Assembly: GCA_025356475.1 (NCBI GenBank)
Contig: JANXSX010000226.1
Coordinates: 1 to 52,930, forward strand
Direction: 5' to 3'
Source of the DNA: Isosphaeraceae bacterium
GTDB taxonomy: Bacteria; Planctomycetota; Planctomycetia; Isosphaerales; Isosphaeraceae
DNA length: 52,930 bases
This document shows positions 46,521 through 52,930 of the stretch, one piece after another (position 1 is the first letter of the stretch; each line of letters starts with the position of its first letter). The translations under genes and the position numbers were made by a program. A model generated the notes under the pieces. It saw only the letters and a program-made list of their open reading frames with translations. It had not been told where the DNA came from and did not search any database.

Positions 46521-46727
46521 CCCTCGACTCCTCAGAATTCGGCACTTCAGGCATTCAGGGCGGTGAGCCGCCTCGCAACGCTCAGCCACACCCTCTGACC
46601 ATACAGGATACCAAATGTCCCCTGCGGGTTCACGCCCTGCAAGCCGCCTTGACCCATCGTTGGGCCTCCGCTAGTGTACGCAAGTCCCCAATGGGATCCC
46701 CCTTCTCTCTTCTTCAAGGAGTCGTAA

Positions 46728-47252
46728 ATGGCCAAATTCGCGCGCCTTTGGTTCGCATCTCTCGGCATTCTTGGTCTCTGCATGGTCGCCCCAGTTCATG
46801 CCCAAGATGCAAAGCCAGGCTTAGAAGCCAAGGCGGCCTTTGAGGTCCTGAAGTCGCTGGCCGGCGAGTGGAAAGGAGTTGAAAAAGATGGTCATACGCC
46901 CCAGATCAACTATCGCGTCATCTCCGGAGGTAGCGTTGTGATGGAGACCTATTTCCCGGGGACCGACCACGAAATGGTCTCAATGTACCACCTGGAAGGC
47001 GATGAACTCCGAGCGATCCACTACTGTGCCGCTCGCAACCAACCCCATATCAAGCTCGACAAGAAGGCATCGACTAAGGACAAGCTGGTCTTCATGTTCG
47101 ACGGCGGCACGAACTTCGATCCTGCCAAGGACATGCACATGCATTCCGGTTGGATTTCGATCAAGAACAAAGATCACGTCGAAGCCGAGTGGGACGGCCA
47201 CATGGAGGGCAAGAAATTGCACACCGAGAAATTTGACCTGAAGCGATCTTGA
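46728..47252 (+). CDS. Secreted DUF1579/lipocalin-like hypothetical protein
   Basis: 174 residues with a signal peptide (LWFASLGILGLCMVAPVHAQ). The mature part has KSLAGEWKGVEKDG near the start and a run of beta strands, ending WDGHMEGKKLHTEKFDLKRS. This resembles small secreted lipocalin-like or DUF1579-type proteins ('L.GeW.G..'). No catalytic residues. AAGGAG is 5 bases before the ATG. Convergent with lipA. Confidence 0.65.
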   Translation: MAKFARLWFASLGILGLCMVAPVHAQDAKPGLEAKAAFEVLKSLAGEWKGVEKDGHTPQINYRVISGGSVVMETYFPGTDHEMVSMYHLEGDELRAIHYCAARNQPHIKLDKKASTKDKLVFMFDGGTNFDPAKDMHMHSGWISIKNKDHVEAEWDGHMEGKKLHTEKFDLKRS

Positions 47253-47277
47253 TCGAAAGTCTCGGGTAGAAGAGCCG

Positions 47278-48210
47278 TTATGCGTCGACGTGGTGGCTCG
47301 CCATCTCATCGGCGTGGTAACTCGAACGAACGAACGGACCGCTCGCGACTTCGAGGAATCCGAGTCCTCTGGCAATCCGACCGAGTTCGTCGAACTCTGA
47401 GGGTGGTAAGTAACGCTGAACGGCCAGATGCTTGGGTGAGGGTTGCAAATACTGGCCCAGTGTTAGGAAGTCGCAGCCTACTGCGCGAAGATCCGCCAAA
47501 GTATCGATGATCTCCTCGGTCGTCTCGCCCAGCCCAAGCATCAGGCCACTCTTCGTGCGTATGCCACCGCCGAGCTGCTTGGCAAGTTCGAGAACCTTGA
47601 GGCTAATCGCATACTGACTTTTTCGACGGACATACTGCTGGAGCCGGGCCACCGTCTCCATATTGTGATTGAAGACCTCCGGGCGGGCTGAGAGCACAAT
47701 CCGGATCGATTCGGGATCGCCTTCGAAGTCCGGCGTAAGCACCTCGATCGTCGCGCCAGTTCGGAGCCGGACCGCCTCCACACACTTTTTGAAGTGGTCG
47801 GCACCACCATCGGCAAGGTCATCTCGGGTCACGGAAGTAATTACGACATGCTTGAGCCCTAATCGGAAGCAGGCTTCCGCCAGGCGATCAGGCTCGTCGA
47901 GAGCGACCTCCTCAGGCTTGCCCCGCTTGACCGCACAGAAGCCACAAGGGCGAGTGCAGGTCTCACCCAGAATCATGAACGTAGCAGTTCGCCGGGTCCA
48001 GCACTCCGAACGATTCGGGCACTTGCCACTCTCACAGATGGTCTCAAGACCGAGTTCAGCGACCAAGCTCTTGGTGAAATATGTCCCCCCCGCCTCCGGA
48101 AGCGGTCGCTTGAGCCATTCCGGCAACCGGCGTCTCGGTGCGGACACGACATCTTCCGAGGACAAGATAGGCAAGCTGGGGGCATTATCCAAGACTGGGA
48201 GCGTAGACAT
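47278..48210 (-). CDS. lipA: Lipoyl synthase
   Basis: Radical-SAM enzyme that inserts two sulfur atoms into octanoyl groups on E2 and H proteins. The 310-residue protein has the auxiliary cluster ligands Cys59, Cys64 and Cys70 (ICESGKCPNRSEC) and the radical-SAM motif Cys85-x3-Cys89-x2-Cys92 (ETCTRPCGFC). The C-terminal RSSYHADE contains the conserved Ser near the auxiliary cluster. Its start overlaps the end of the lipB-like gene by 26 bases, so they are coupled. All residues needed for activity appear to be present. Confidence 0.96.
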   Translation of the reverse strand: MSTLPVLDNAPSLPILSSEDVVSAPRRRLPEWLKRPLPEAGGTYFTKSLVAELGLETICESGKCPNRSECWTRRTATFMILGETCTRPCGFCAVKRGKPEEVALDEPDRLAEACFRLGLKHVVITSVTRDDLADGGADHFKKCVEAVRLRTGATIEVLTPDFEGDPESIRIVLSARPEVFNHNMETVARLQQYVRRKSQYAISLKVLELAKQLGGGIRTKSGLMLGLGETTEEIIDTLADLRAVGCDFLTLGQYLQPSPKHLAVQRYLPPSEFDELGRIARGLGFLEVASGPFVRSSYHADEMASHHVDA

Positions 48211-48925
48211 GTGCCCTCGGCTTCCGCCGGATTAGCGGATGATCGGTATAGAGATGATGCTGTTCCACGCCAAATCTTAGCTCGATGTGACGGATCAGGG
48301 ATTCTCGGACCTTCGCCATCGGGGTCGGCCTCTGTCTCCAGGCTTCCATCGAGGTTTGGCGGAGTGAGTGGCCAGCCGAGCCTGGCTCATTGAGGACGAG
48401 GTCGAACGGATCGAGGTAAGTTGCCACATTCAACGTTCCTCCATGATAGGCAATCCAGCGATTCACGGCCACACCCAGCGAGGCCACTCGCGACGGTCCG
48501 AGGTACACTCCAGAAACCTCAGTGCCCACATGTCCCCGAAGTTCAAACTCGCCCAGAAGATCGACGAGTGCGCCCGAAAGTCGATCGAGATACAAACGGA
48601 GATTTAGTGTTTGGGGGTTGAGCCCGAGCACGAGATAGAACGAAAGCTGACCGGGAAGATGGAGCACACAGCCCCCTCCTCGGTTCACCCACCGGACTGG
48701 CAAGCCCCACGACTTCAATTGATCATCGTCGGGTCGGATATGGGCCCGGCTGCCGACTCGACCCACACTGATGGTTGGTGGATGTTCGCACAGGATCAGC
48801 GCCGCACCGCCCTGTTCGGTAAGGTCGTAGACGAGCCTTCGCTGGAGACGAAGCGCCTCTTCAAGTTCTATGATCCCAAGGAGATAGACTTCCAGATGGG
48901 TCGAAGGCGGAGGAGTCGAAATCAC
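48185..48925 (-). CDS. lipB: LipB-like octanoyltransferase lacking catalytic Cys and Lys
   Basis: 246 residues of the LipB fold, which normally moves octanoate from ACP onto lipoyl domains through an acyl-Cys intermediate. Aligned by eye to E. coli LipB, His89 (RGGGCVLHLPGQL) and the YHG motif (160-162) are kept. The catalytic Lys is Arg146 (GPSRVASLG) and the nucleophile Cys is Pro181 (LNEPGSAG instead of INPCGYAG), with no gap needed. The only nearby cysteine is Cys86 in RGGGC. Either the protein uses another nucleophile or it is a non-catalytic relative. Same strand and order as DHH gene-lipB-lipA. Assignment to the family is firm, activity is doubtful. Confidence 0.85.
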   Translation of the reverse strand: MISTPPPSTHLEVYLLGIIELEEALRLQRRLVYDLTEQGGAALILCEHPPTISVGRVGSRAHIRPDDDQLKSWGLPVRWVNRGGGCVLHLPGQLSFYLVLGLNPQTLNLRLYLDRLSGALVDLLGEFELRGHVGTEVSGVYLGPSRVASLGVAVNRWIAYHGGTLNVATYLDPFDLVLNEPGSAGHSLRQTSMEAWRQRPTPMAKVRESLIRHIELRFGVEQHHLYTDHPLIRRKPRAHVYAPSLG

Positions 48926-49050
48926 AACCTAAGCCCTCGCTCCGATGCCTGCACAGGCGTCCTTCAGTTCTGCCAGATCCATGAAATGATGGTACACCTC
49001 CAACCCAATTTGGGACAGGTCGGAATGACCATTTGAGAAGCCATCTGATG

Positions 49051-50118
49051 TTAGAGCGAGGGGAGCATGGGAGATGCTTCCAGGAGCCGACGCCCCTGAT
49101 CCCGTGGGATGCCTAACTCATCAAGGAGCCGCTGACGGATGGTTTTCAGAAGGGGGTCGATGGTCTCTGGGCGTTCGTTGGGGATTGGGATTGCCCCACC
49201 AGCCCGTTTGTCGTGGCCACCGGCGGTCCCTAGGCCTTCGAGGACATCTCGGAGAAGTTCTCCGGCGTGCCCTCCGAGATGGTTCACTCGCATTGAGAGT
49301 TTCAGGACCCCGTCACACAGACCGAGACAGACGACCCACTCTACCTTCTCAAACCGGATGAAGAAGTCTGCCATTTCCGCGATGATATCGGGCTGTGTCA
49401 CGTGCCCGCAGAAGCTGACGATCAAATTTCCATAAACGAAGGCATTTGCCAGCGAATGTTGAACCGTGGCAAAATGACTCTGAGGGAGCTTGGGATTCTT
49501 GATCTGGGCGAGCAGATCCTTGTCGGCGCGAGGGAAGAGCCAGACAAGCGCCCCATCGTCGGTCGGGCCGGCTTCTCTAGGAAACCCGGCAACTTCACTC
49601 TCGATTCCGTAGAGCAGTGCCGTCGCGAGTCGCCCTGTCACAGGCACATTCGATTCCAGAAGGTAGCCCGTCACGATCGTCGAGGTCGCACCCATCTGAG
49701 GCCGGATGTCGCGAAACAAGACCCCTTCCAGTAACCCACCCGTCTCATGGTGGTCGAGAACCACCTGGGGCCTCGCCGCCTCGCTCGCTCTTCTTCCGGT
49801 GTGTGGCTGAGTGTCAACCATCACGACCGCAGTCTCTGGTGTGATGGCGGCCTGATCGACCGGTACCAAATGGATTGGAATCAAGTCGACCATCGCCTGA
49901 TTCTCAGCCCGGGCAATCATCCCATCCATCGTGAGAGTGATCGGCTTGCCCGGCTGTTTGGATTCGATCAGTGCTTTGAGCCCAAGCATACTCGCCAGGG
50001 CGTCCGGGTCCGGGTTGACGTGGGACACGAACACGACCTCGCGAAAGGGCGCAAGGGTCGCGAGAAAACGCTCAGCACGGCCACGACGCTGCGGGTTGGG
50101 CTCGACTTCGACACTCAT
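49051..50118 (-). CDS. DHH-family phosphoesterase (NrnA/pAp-phosphatase-like)
   Basis: 355 residues. DHH domain motifs are VSHVNPDPDALASM (His33, Asp37, Asp39), VVMVDTQP and VLDHHETGG. The DHHA1-type C-terminal motif is GTAGGHDKRAGGAIP. NrnA-like members degrade short oligonucleotides (nanoRNA) or dephosphorylate pAp; membership of this group rather than the c-di-AMP phosphodiesterases is inferred from the stand-alone architecture without membrane or PAS domains. Upstream of lipB on the same strand, with a gap of about 125 bp. Confidence 0.85.
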   Translation of the reverse strand: MSVEVEPNPQRRGRAERFLATLAPFREVVFVSHVNPDPDALASMLGLKALIESKQPGKPITLTMDGMIARAENQAMVDLIPIHLVPVDQAAITPETAVVMVDTQPHTGRRASEAARPQVVLDHHETGGLLEGVLFRDIRPQMGATSTIVTGYLLESNVPVTGRLATALLYGIESEVAGFPREAGPTDDGALVWLFPRADKDLLAQIKNPKLPQSHFATVQHSLANAFVYGNLIVSFCGHVTQPDIIAEMADFFIRFEKVEWVVCLGLCDGVLKLSMRVNHLGGHAGELLRDVLEGLGTAGGHDKRAGGAIPIPNERPETIDPLLKTIRQRLLDELGIPRDQGRRLLEASPMLPSL

Positions 50119-50253
50119 GGATCGTTCCCAACCATGGTCCGAGAGATCCAGGCGAACGAAACGCCAGGTAATCCCCCTTCAGATCCCCTTAGTTTACGAC
50201 ATGAATGGTCTACAGATCTAGAAGTCACGCTTCACTTAGGCAGTCCGCAAGAA

Positions 50254-50555
50254 CTACTCTAACTCGGTTGCGACTGATATGGTGACGCTCCATTTGGGAA
50301 GAGTGGCCGAGCGTTGCAGTCGGGCGGCGATCAGGCCAAAGGCCGCTTTACCGATCGTCACGCCGGTGCTGTAGACCTGGTCAAGGTGATGGACGATCGG
50401 CCTTACGCCACGCCATCGTTTTGGCCCAGGACACGGCGATTTCCACTGTGTTCAACAGCGCACCGTTCCAATGGTTCTCTAGAATGCCCCAGCACCGTTC
50501 CACGGGGTTGTACTTGCTGTGATAGGGCGGATAGTACGTCAGAGGCGAGAAAAAG
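50254..50555 (-). pseudogene. Remnant of an ISAzo13/IS630-type transposase C-terminus
   Basis: Reading from about 50555 downwards, one frame gives SPLTYYPPYHSKYNPVERCW and then LENHWNGALLNTVEIAVSWA, the DDE-superfamily C-terminal half with the last catalytic Glu (NPVER). A base loss then shifts the frame, and the other frame continues VHHLDQVYSTGVTIGKAA to a stop at 50254. The N-terminal two thirds are absent. Non-functional. Confidence 0.8.
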
Positions 50556-50611
50556 GGGACGGGAGGAATAAATAGATTCTATTAAGCCTGCTTGTTCGCT
50601 CCGTCCCCTTT
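50552..50611. repeat. Imperfect inverted repeat
   Basis: AAAGGGGACGGGAG pairs with CTCCGTCCCCTTT, with one bulged base, around about 33 AT-rich bases. It abuts the transposase remnant and may be a relic of a transposon end or a REP-type palindrome. Confidence 0.4.
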
Positions 50612-50664
50612 ATTGTCCATGTGGCTCTTCCTGTTATCCGAGATGCCGACCCGACTTTTTTGCC

Positions 50665-50719
50665 GCCTAACGACCAGGTTCAGTGGCGGTACTCCGTCCG
50701 CTGCAACCGTGGGTTAGGC
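50665..50719 (-). repeat. attC-like recombination site (integron gene-cassette end)
   Basis: Read on the minus strand the 55 bases are GCCTAAC, 4 bases, GGTTGCAGCGG, 11 bases, CCACTGAACC, 5 bases, GTTAGGC. The ends match the attC core rules RYYYAAC and GTTRRRY and pair perfectly. The inner arms pair over about 10 bases, with one unpaired base after GGTT, near the usual extrahelical base of attC L'' arms. The stop codon TAA of the antitoxin lies inside the GCCTAAC core, typical of cassette genes. No integrase or second attC is visible here. Confidence 0.6.
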
Positions 50720-50950
50720 CGGGTTCGCTGTTTGGAGTTCGGGGTGACCACTCAGGTACTCGCGGAGAGCAGCGTTAACAGCGTCTTCGTCCGCGAAAGC
50801 CGCAGACACGTCAGCCGCGAGCCGGACCACGCGTAACCGCTCCTGATAGCGCGCCGCATACTTGCCACGGACAACGCCACGCATCGAGCGGAAGTCATAT
50901 TCCGGCTGAATGTCGTCGCTCGACCCCGGCCCGTCAGGGGAAGTTGCCAT
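50714..50950 (-). CDS. BrnA-like antitoxin of a toxin-antitoxin pair
   Basis: 78 residues from ATG 50950 (80 from the in-frame ATG at 50956). The acidic N-terminus SSDDIQPEYDFRSM is followed by GVVRGKYAARYQERLRVV and a C-terminal DVSAAFADEDAVNAALREYL. This pattern is common in antitoxins encoded downstream of BrnT toxins: a short DNA-binding or toxin-wrapping protein. The start overlaps the toxin gene by 17 bases. Its stop lies inside the attC-like site. Presumed to neutralise the toxin and repress the operon. Confidence 0.75.
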   Translation of the reverse strand: MATSPDGPGSSDDIQPEYDFRSMRGVVRGKYAARYQERLRVVRLAADVSAAFADEDAVNAALREYLSGHPELQTANPA

Positions 50951-51215
50951 CCTCATAGTCCTTTCGTTCTCGCCGAGTCGCTACCCGTGCGCTGATGATG
51001 CGGATCAAATTGTCGCGATCCGTATGAGAGACCACCAGCAGCCGACCGGCGAGCGACGTACCCATCGTCAGGAAACGATCCTCATCGTCGGCATGTTTGG
51101 GATCGTAGCCCGTGACCGAGATCGGATCGCCGAACACCGTCATAGCTTCCGAGAAGGTGACGCCGTGCTTCCGCTCATTCGCTTCGGCTTTGGCATCATC
51201 CCACTCGAAATCCAT
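50934..51215 (-). CDS. brnT: BrnT-family ribonuclease toxin
   Basis: 93 residues from ATG 51215. It begins MDFEWDDAKAEANERKHGVT, the BrnT signature ('F.WD..KA..N..KHGV.F'), followed by DPISVTGYDPKHADDEDRF, LLVVSHTDRDNLIRIISAR and RRERKDYE, all family motifs. BrnT toxins are small RelE-like RNases that stop translation. The toxin gene precedes the antitoxin, as in the known brnTA order. An in-frame ATG at 51233 would add six residues. Confidence 0.88.
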   Translation of the reverse strand: MDFEWDDAKAEANERKHGVTFSEAMTVFGDPISVTGYDPKHADDEDRFLTMGTSLAGRLLVVSHTDRDNLIRIISARVATRRERKDYEDGNFP

Positions 51216-51256
51216 CTTGCCCCTCCGACCCACAGCATACCAGATGAGTTGCTGAG

Positions 51257-51287
51257 CGAGGATAAATGGTGTCCGAGGATAAATGGT
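51257..51287. repeat. 14-bp direct repeat pair
   Basis: CGAGGATAAATGGT occurs at 51257-51270 and 51274-51287, a 17-base period, upstream of brnT on its strand. It might be an operator-like site for the antitoxin or just a small duplication. Confidence 0.4.
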
Positions 51288-51341
51288 CTCAGTTCAATTT
51301 CAGAACTGTCCGGCTCACTTTTTTTGGAATTGCCCGATGTT

Positions 51342-51509
51342 GATGTTTCCGACAAAAGTCCCGAGTGGGAGCTTGAGACAGATGGGAGGCTTGCGGAAAC
51401 CCGCATGTAACGCTTTGCCACAATTAGCGTTAGAACGCGGGAAGCGTCGGTTTTTCCATCAAGCTGCCCCGATCACTGTGGACAAACGTTCAATTCTGTC
51501 GGAAACGTC
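51342..51509 (+). repeat. MITE-like 168-bp element, copy 2
   Basis: Begins GATGTTTCCGACAAAAGTCC and ends TGTCGGAAACGTC, a 13-bp terminal inverted repeat with one mismatch. It is flanked directly by GATGTT on both sides (51336-51341 and 51510-51515), a possible 6-bp target duplication. Equal in length to copy 1 at 5136, with matching ends and a diverged centre. Contains no gene and is too short to encode a transposase. Confidence 0.65.
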
Positions 51510-51631
51510 GATGTTGCTTTGCTTTCTCGAATTACGGTCGGTCTACTGTACGCACGATTCCAGATCGGGTCGTCGAAAACCAAGCGGCAAATCGTTATTG
51601 AGTCCGTCTCGGAGCAATTTACCGCTCATTA

Positions 51632-52641
51632 GAGCGGTTCACGCCTGCATTACGCACGATCCGACTTGTCGGAACCAACCCAGGATGTCCTGAATGGTGA
51701 CTCCACTCAAGGCCTCACCAATTGCGTCGTAGAGATGATCCTTGGCCCGAGCCCCAAGTCGCCGAAGCGCCTCCTTGAACTTTGAGAACATCTCCTCGAT
51801 CGGATTGAAGTCCGGGCTGTACGGCGGCAGCGGCAGCACTCTCGCTCCTGTTCGCTCGATCGCCTCGGTCACTTCCGGCCTCAGGTGCGCCGCCAGGTTG
51901 TCGAAGATCACCACGTCTCCTTTGCGCAATGCCGGCACCAACACTTGCTCCACGTAAGACTGGAAAGTCGCGGCAGTGGTGCCGCCGGGAAATGCCAGTG
52001 GGGCACGAATTCCATTCAGGCCCATCGCCGCGATCACCGTCACCGACTCCCACGATGCCGGGGCCGACGCCTCCACCCGCTCGCCTTTGGGAGCCCGGCC
52101 ATAGGCGGGCGTCATCGCCGTCGTGACACCGGTTTCGTCCACGAAAACAAGCCGCTTGGGCTCGATCGACTCGACCTCTTCGAGGAACAAGCGACGCTCC
52201 TCCTGAACATCCGGCCGGTCCCGCTCGCTGGCGTGCAGGGTCTTCTTCTTGCGAGTGATACCGAGCTTCTCCAACCCTCGCCAGACGATCATGATGCTGC
52301 CGGAGATGCCCAAGTTCTGCCTGTGTTGTTCGAGCGTGGCGTCGGGAGTCTCCTTGACGAGTTTTCGCAAGCGTTCCAAGCCCTCTTGATCGAGGGTCGG
52401 CTCGATCCCGCCGGCGTGCGGCCTGGGGTTGAACGTTCCCGTCTCGCGACGGAGTTGGAGGAGTCGGGTGATGGTCGAGACATTGACAGAGAACCGTGCG
52501 GCGAGTTGGCGGCGAGAGCCTTCGTGGCGATCGATGGCGGCCAGGATACGTTCGCGGAGATCATTCGACAGCGCTTTCATGAGTCGCCTCCTTTCGAAGA
52601 TCTCGTATTCAAATCGTGTGCCAAGCGAAGGTGAACCGCTC
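51632..52641 (-). mobile_element. Intact IS630-family insertion sequence
   Basis: Terminal inverted repeats GAGCGGTTCAC (51632) and GTGAACCGCTC (ending 52641) are perfect. Each is flanked by TA, as expected for IS630 elements, which duplicate a TA target. Total 1010 bp, with one transposase gene filling it. It looks recently inserted because the ends and the gene are undamaged. Confidence 0.88.
51639..52580 (-). CDS. IS630-family transposase
   Basis: 313 residues. The N-terminal helix-turn-helix (RRQLAARFSVNVSTITRLLQ) and a winged second domain precede the DDE catalytic domain. The DDE residues lie in VFVDETGVTTA, VIFDNLAAHL and YSPDFNPIEEMFSKFKE, the usual IS630 spacing. It is complete and could be active. 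Its last codons reach into the left terminal repeat. Confidence 0.95.
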   Translation of the reverse strand: MKALSNDLRERILAAIDRHEGSRRQLAARFSVNVSTITRLLQLRRETGTFNPRPHAGGIEPTLDQEGLERLRKLVKETPDATLEQHRQNLGISGSIMIVWRGLEKLGITRKKKTLHASERDRPDVQEERRLFLEEVESIEPKRLVFVDETGVTTAMTPAYGRAPKGERVEASAPASWESVTVIAAMGLNGIRAPLAFPGGTTAATFQSYVEQVLVPALRKGDVVIFDNLAAHLRPEVTEAIERTGARVLPLPPYSPDFNPIEEMFSKFKEALRRLGARAKDHLYDAIGEALSGVTIQDILGWFRQVGSCVMQA

Positions 52642-52643
52642 TA

Positions 52644-52737
52644 ATACGGACCCCGAAAAATTTCTACCCGAGCTTCCGCTGACTCTCTCGATGAGGCAAG
52701 ATGAGGCGATCCGCTTTTTAGCACGGAGGCCTCATCC
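52644..52737 (+). other. Probable left end of a second insertion sequence
   Basis: Directly after the IS630 element comes ACGGACCCCGAAAAATTTCT and then the upstream region of the next transposase. The stretch probably holds the terminal inverted repeat of that element. The matching right end is outside the window. Confidence 0.4.
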
Positions 52738-52930
52738 ATGTTCGTCGCCGATCACCATACTCTGGAACAACTTCACGAACTCATCCACGCCTTTCCCGAG
52801 AAGCGAGTTTGGCGGCGTGTCCAGAGCGTCGTCCTCGCCAAACAGGGGTGGACCGCCCAGGATATCGCCGATGCCTTGGGATGTTCACTCAAAGCCGTCA
52901 AGAACTGGGTTTCCCAGTACAATTGCGGGG
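52738..52930 (+). CDS. Start of an IS630-superfamily transposase (cut by window edge)
   Basis: 64 codons from ATG 52738 read MFVADHHTLEQLHELIHAFP, then WRRVQSVVLAKQGWTAQDIA and DALGCSLKAVKNWVSQYN, a helix-turn-helix DNA-binding domain of the type that opens IS630-like transposases. The rest lies beyond the window, so integrity cannot be judged. Different in sequence from the neighbouring IS630 transposase. Confidence 0.8.
   Translation, partial: MFVADHHTLEQLHELIHAFPEKRVWRRVQSVVLAKQGWTAQDIADALGCSLKAVKNWVSQYNCG

Noticed and set aside
50910-51410. 166-codon + strand frame across brnT and the 168-bp repeat
   Set aside because: Antisense to brnT, and its end is repeat sequence rather than a gene.
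1-52930. CRISPR array, rRNA, riboswitch or prophage
   Set aside because: No regularly spaced repeats, no rRNA-like stretches, no aptamer-like leader before ribD or leuC, and no phage structural genes were seen.

Overview
The window looks like a chromosomal segment of a Planctomycetota bacterium, probably an Isosphaeraceae-like lineage. Pointers are two Tat-exported Gfo/Idh/MocA oxidoreductases plus a cytosolic one, a PEP-CTERM protein, a GldA/GldG/DUF4340 exporter operon, an oversized Hsp70-like protein, a truncated gene at the left edge whose N-terminus resembles a planctomycete-typical unknown family, and IS630/ISAzo13/IS1-type transposases. Most of the window is ordinary, densely packed chromosome. 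The last ~3 kb is a small mobile-DNA junkyard.

Layout. 0-5 kb: truncated unknown gene, nfo-ppk1 pair, small membrane protein, NsrR-like Rrf2 regulator. 5-13.5 kb: a 168-bp MITE-like repeat, Tat oxidoreductase, pyrG-nagA, second Tat oxidoreductase, then a LarA-like gene translationally coupled to ygfZ. 13.6-16.4 kb: ECF sigma/anti-sigma pair and convergent sppA, separated by a strong bidirectional hairpin. 16.6-27.1 kb: a long forward run with an ABC exporter (ATPase, permease, GldG-like, DUF4340), then def-fmt and an Hsp70-like protein. 27.1-32.8 kb: three alpha/beta hydrolases and an NHLRC2-like thioredoxin/NHL protein. 33-36 kb: a solitary MmeI-like restriction-modification enzyme. 36-42 kb: oxidoreductase, small secreted and membrane proteins, an orphan anti-sigma-like gene with its partner, ribD, rex and tRNA-Gln(UUG). 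42-50 kb: PEP-CTERM protein, a decayed IS1-type transposase, leuCD, a secreted protein, and DHH phosphoesterase-lipB-lipA. 50.2-52.9 kb: ISAzo13 remnant, an attC-like site fused to the stop codon of a BrnT-type toxin-antitoxin pair, a second copy of the 168-bp repeat, an intact IS630 element and the start of another transposase.

Most interesting points: (1) the LipB homologue lacks both catalytic residues (Lys to Arg, Cys to Pro) but keeps the fold motifs and sits beside a normal lipA; (2) the LarA-like protein lacks the His and Lys residues that hold the nickel-pincer cofactor, and is coupled to ygfZ; (3) the toxin-antitoxin pair ends in a 55-bp attC-like hairpin, as integron gene cassettes do, but no integrase is visible; (4) two diverged 168-bp elements share terminal inverted repeats and exactly the same length. 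No CRISPR array, rRNA or prophage was seen.
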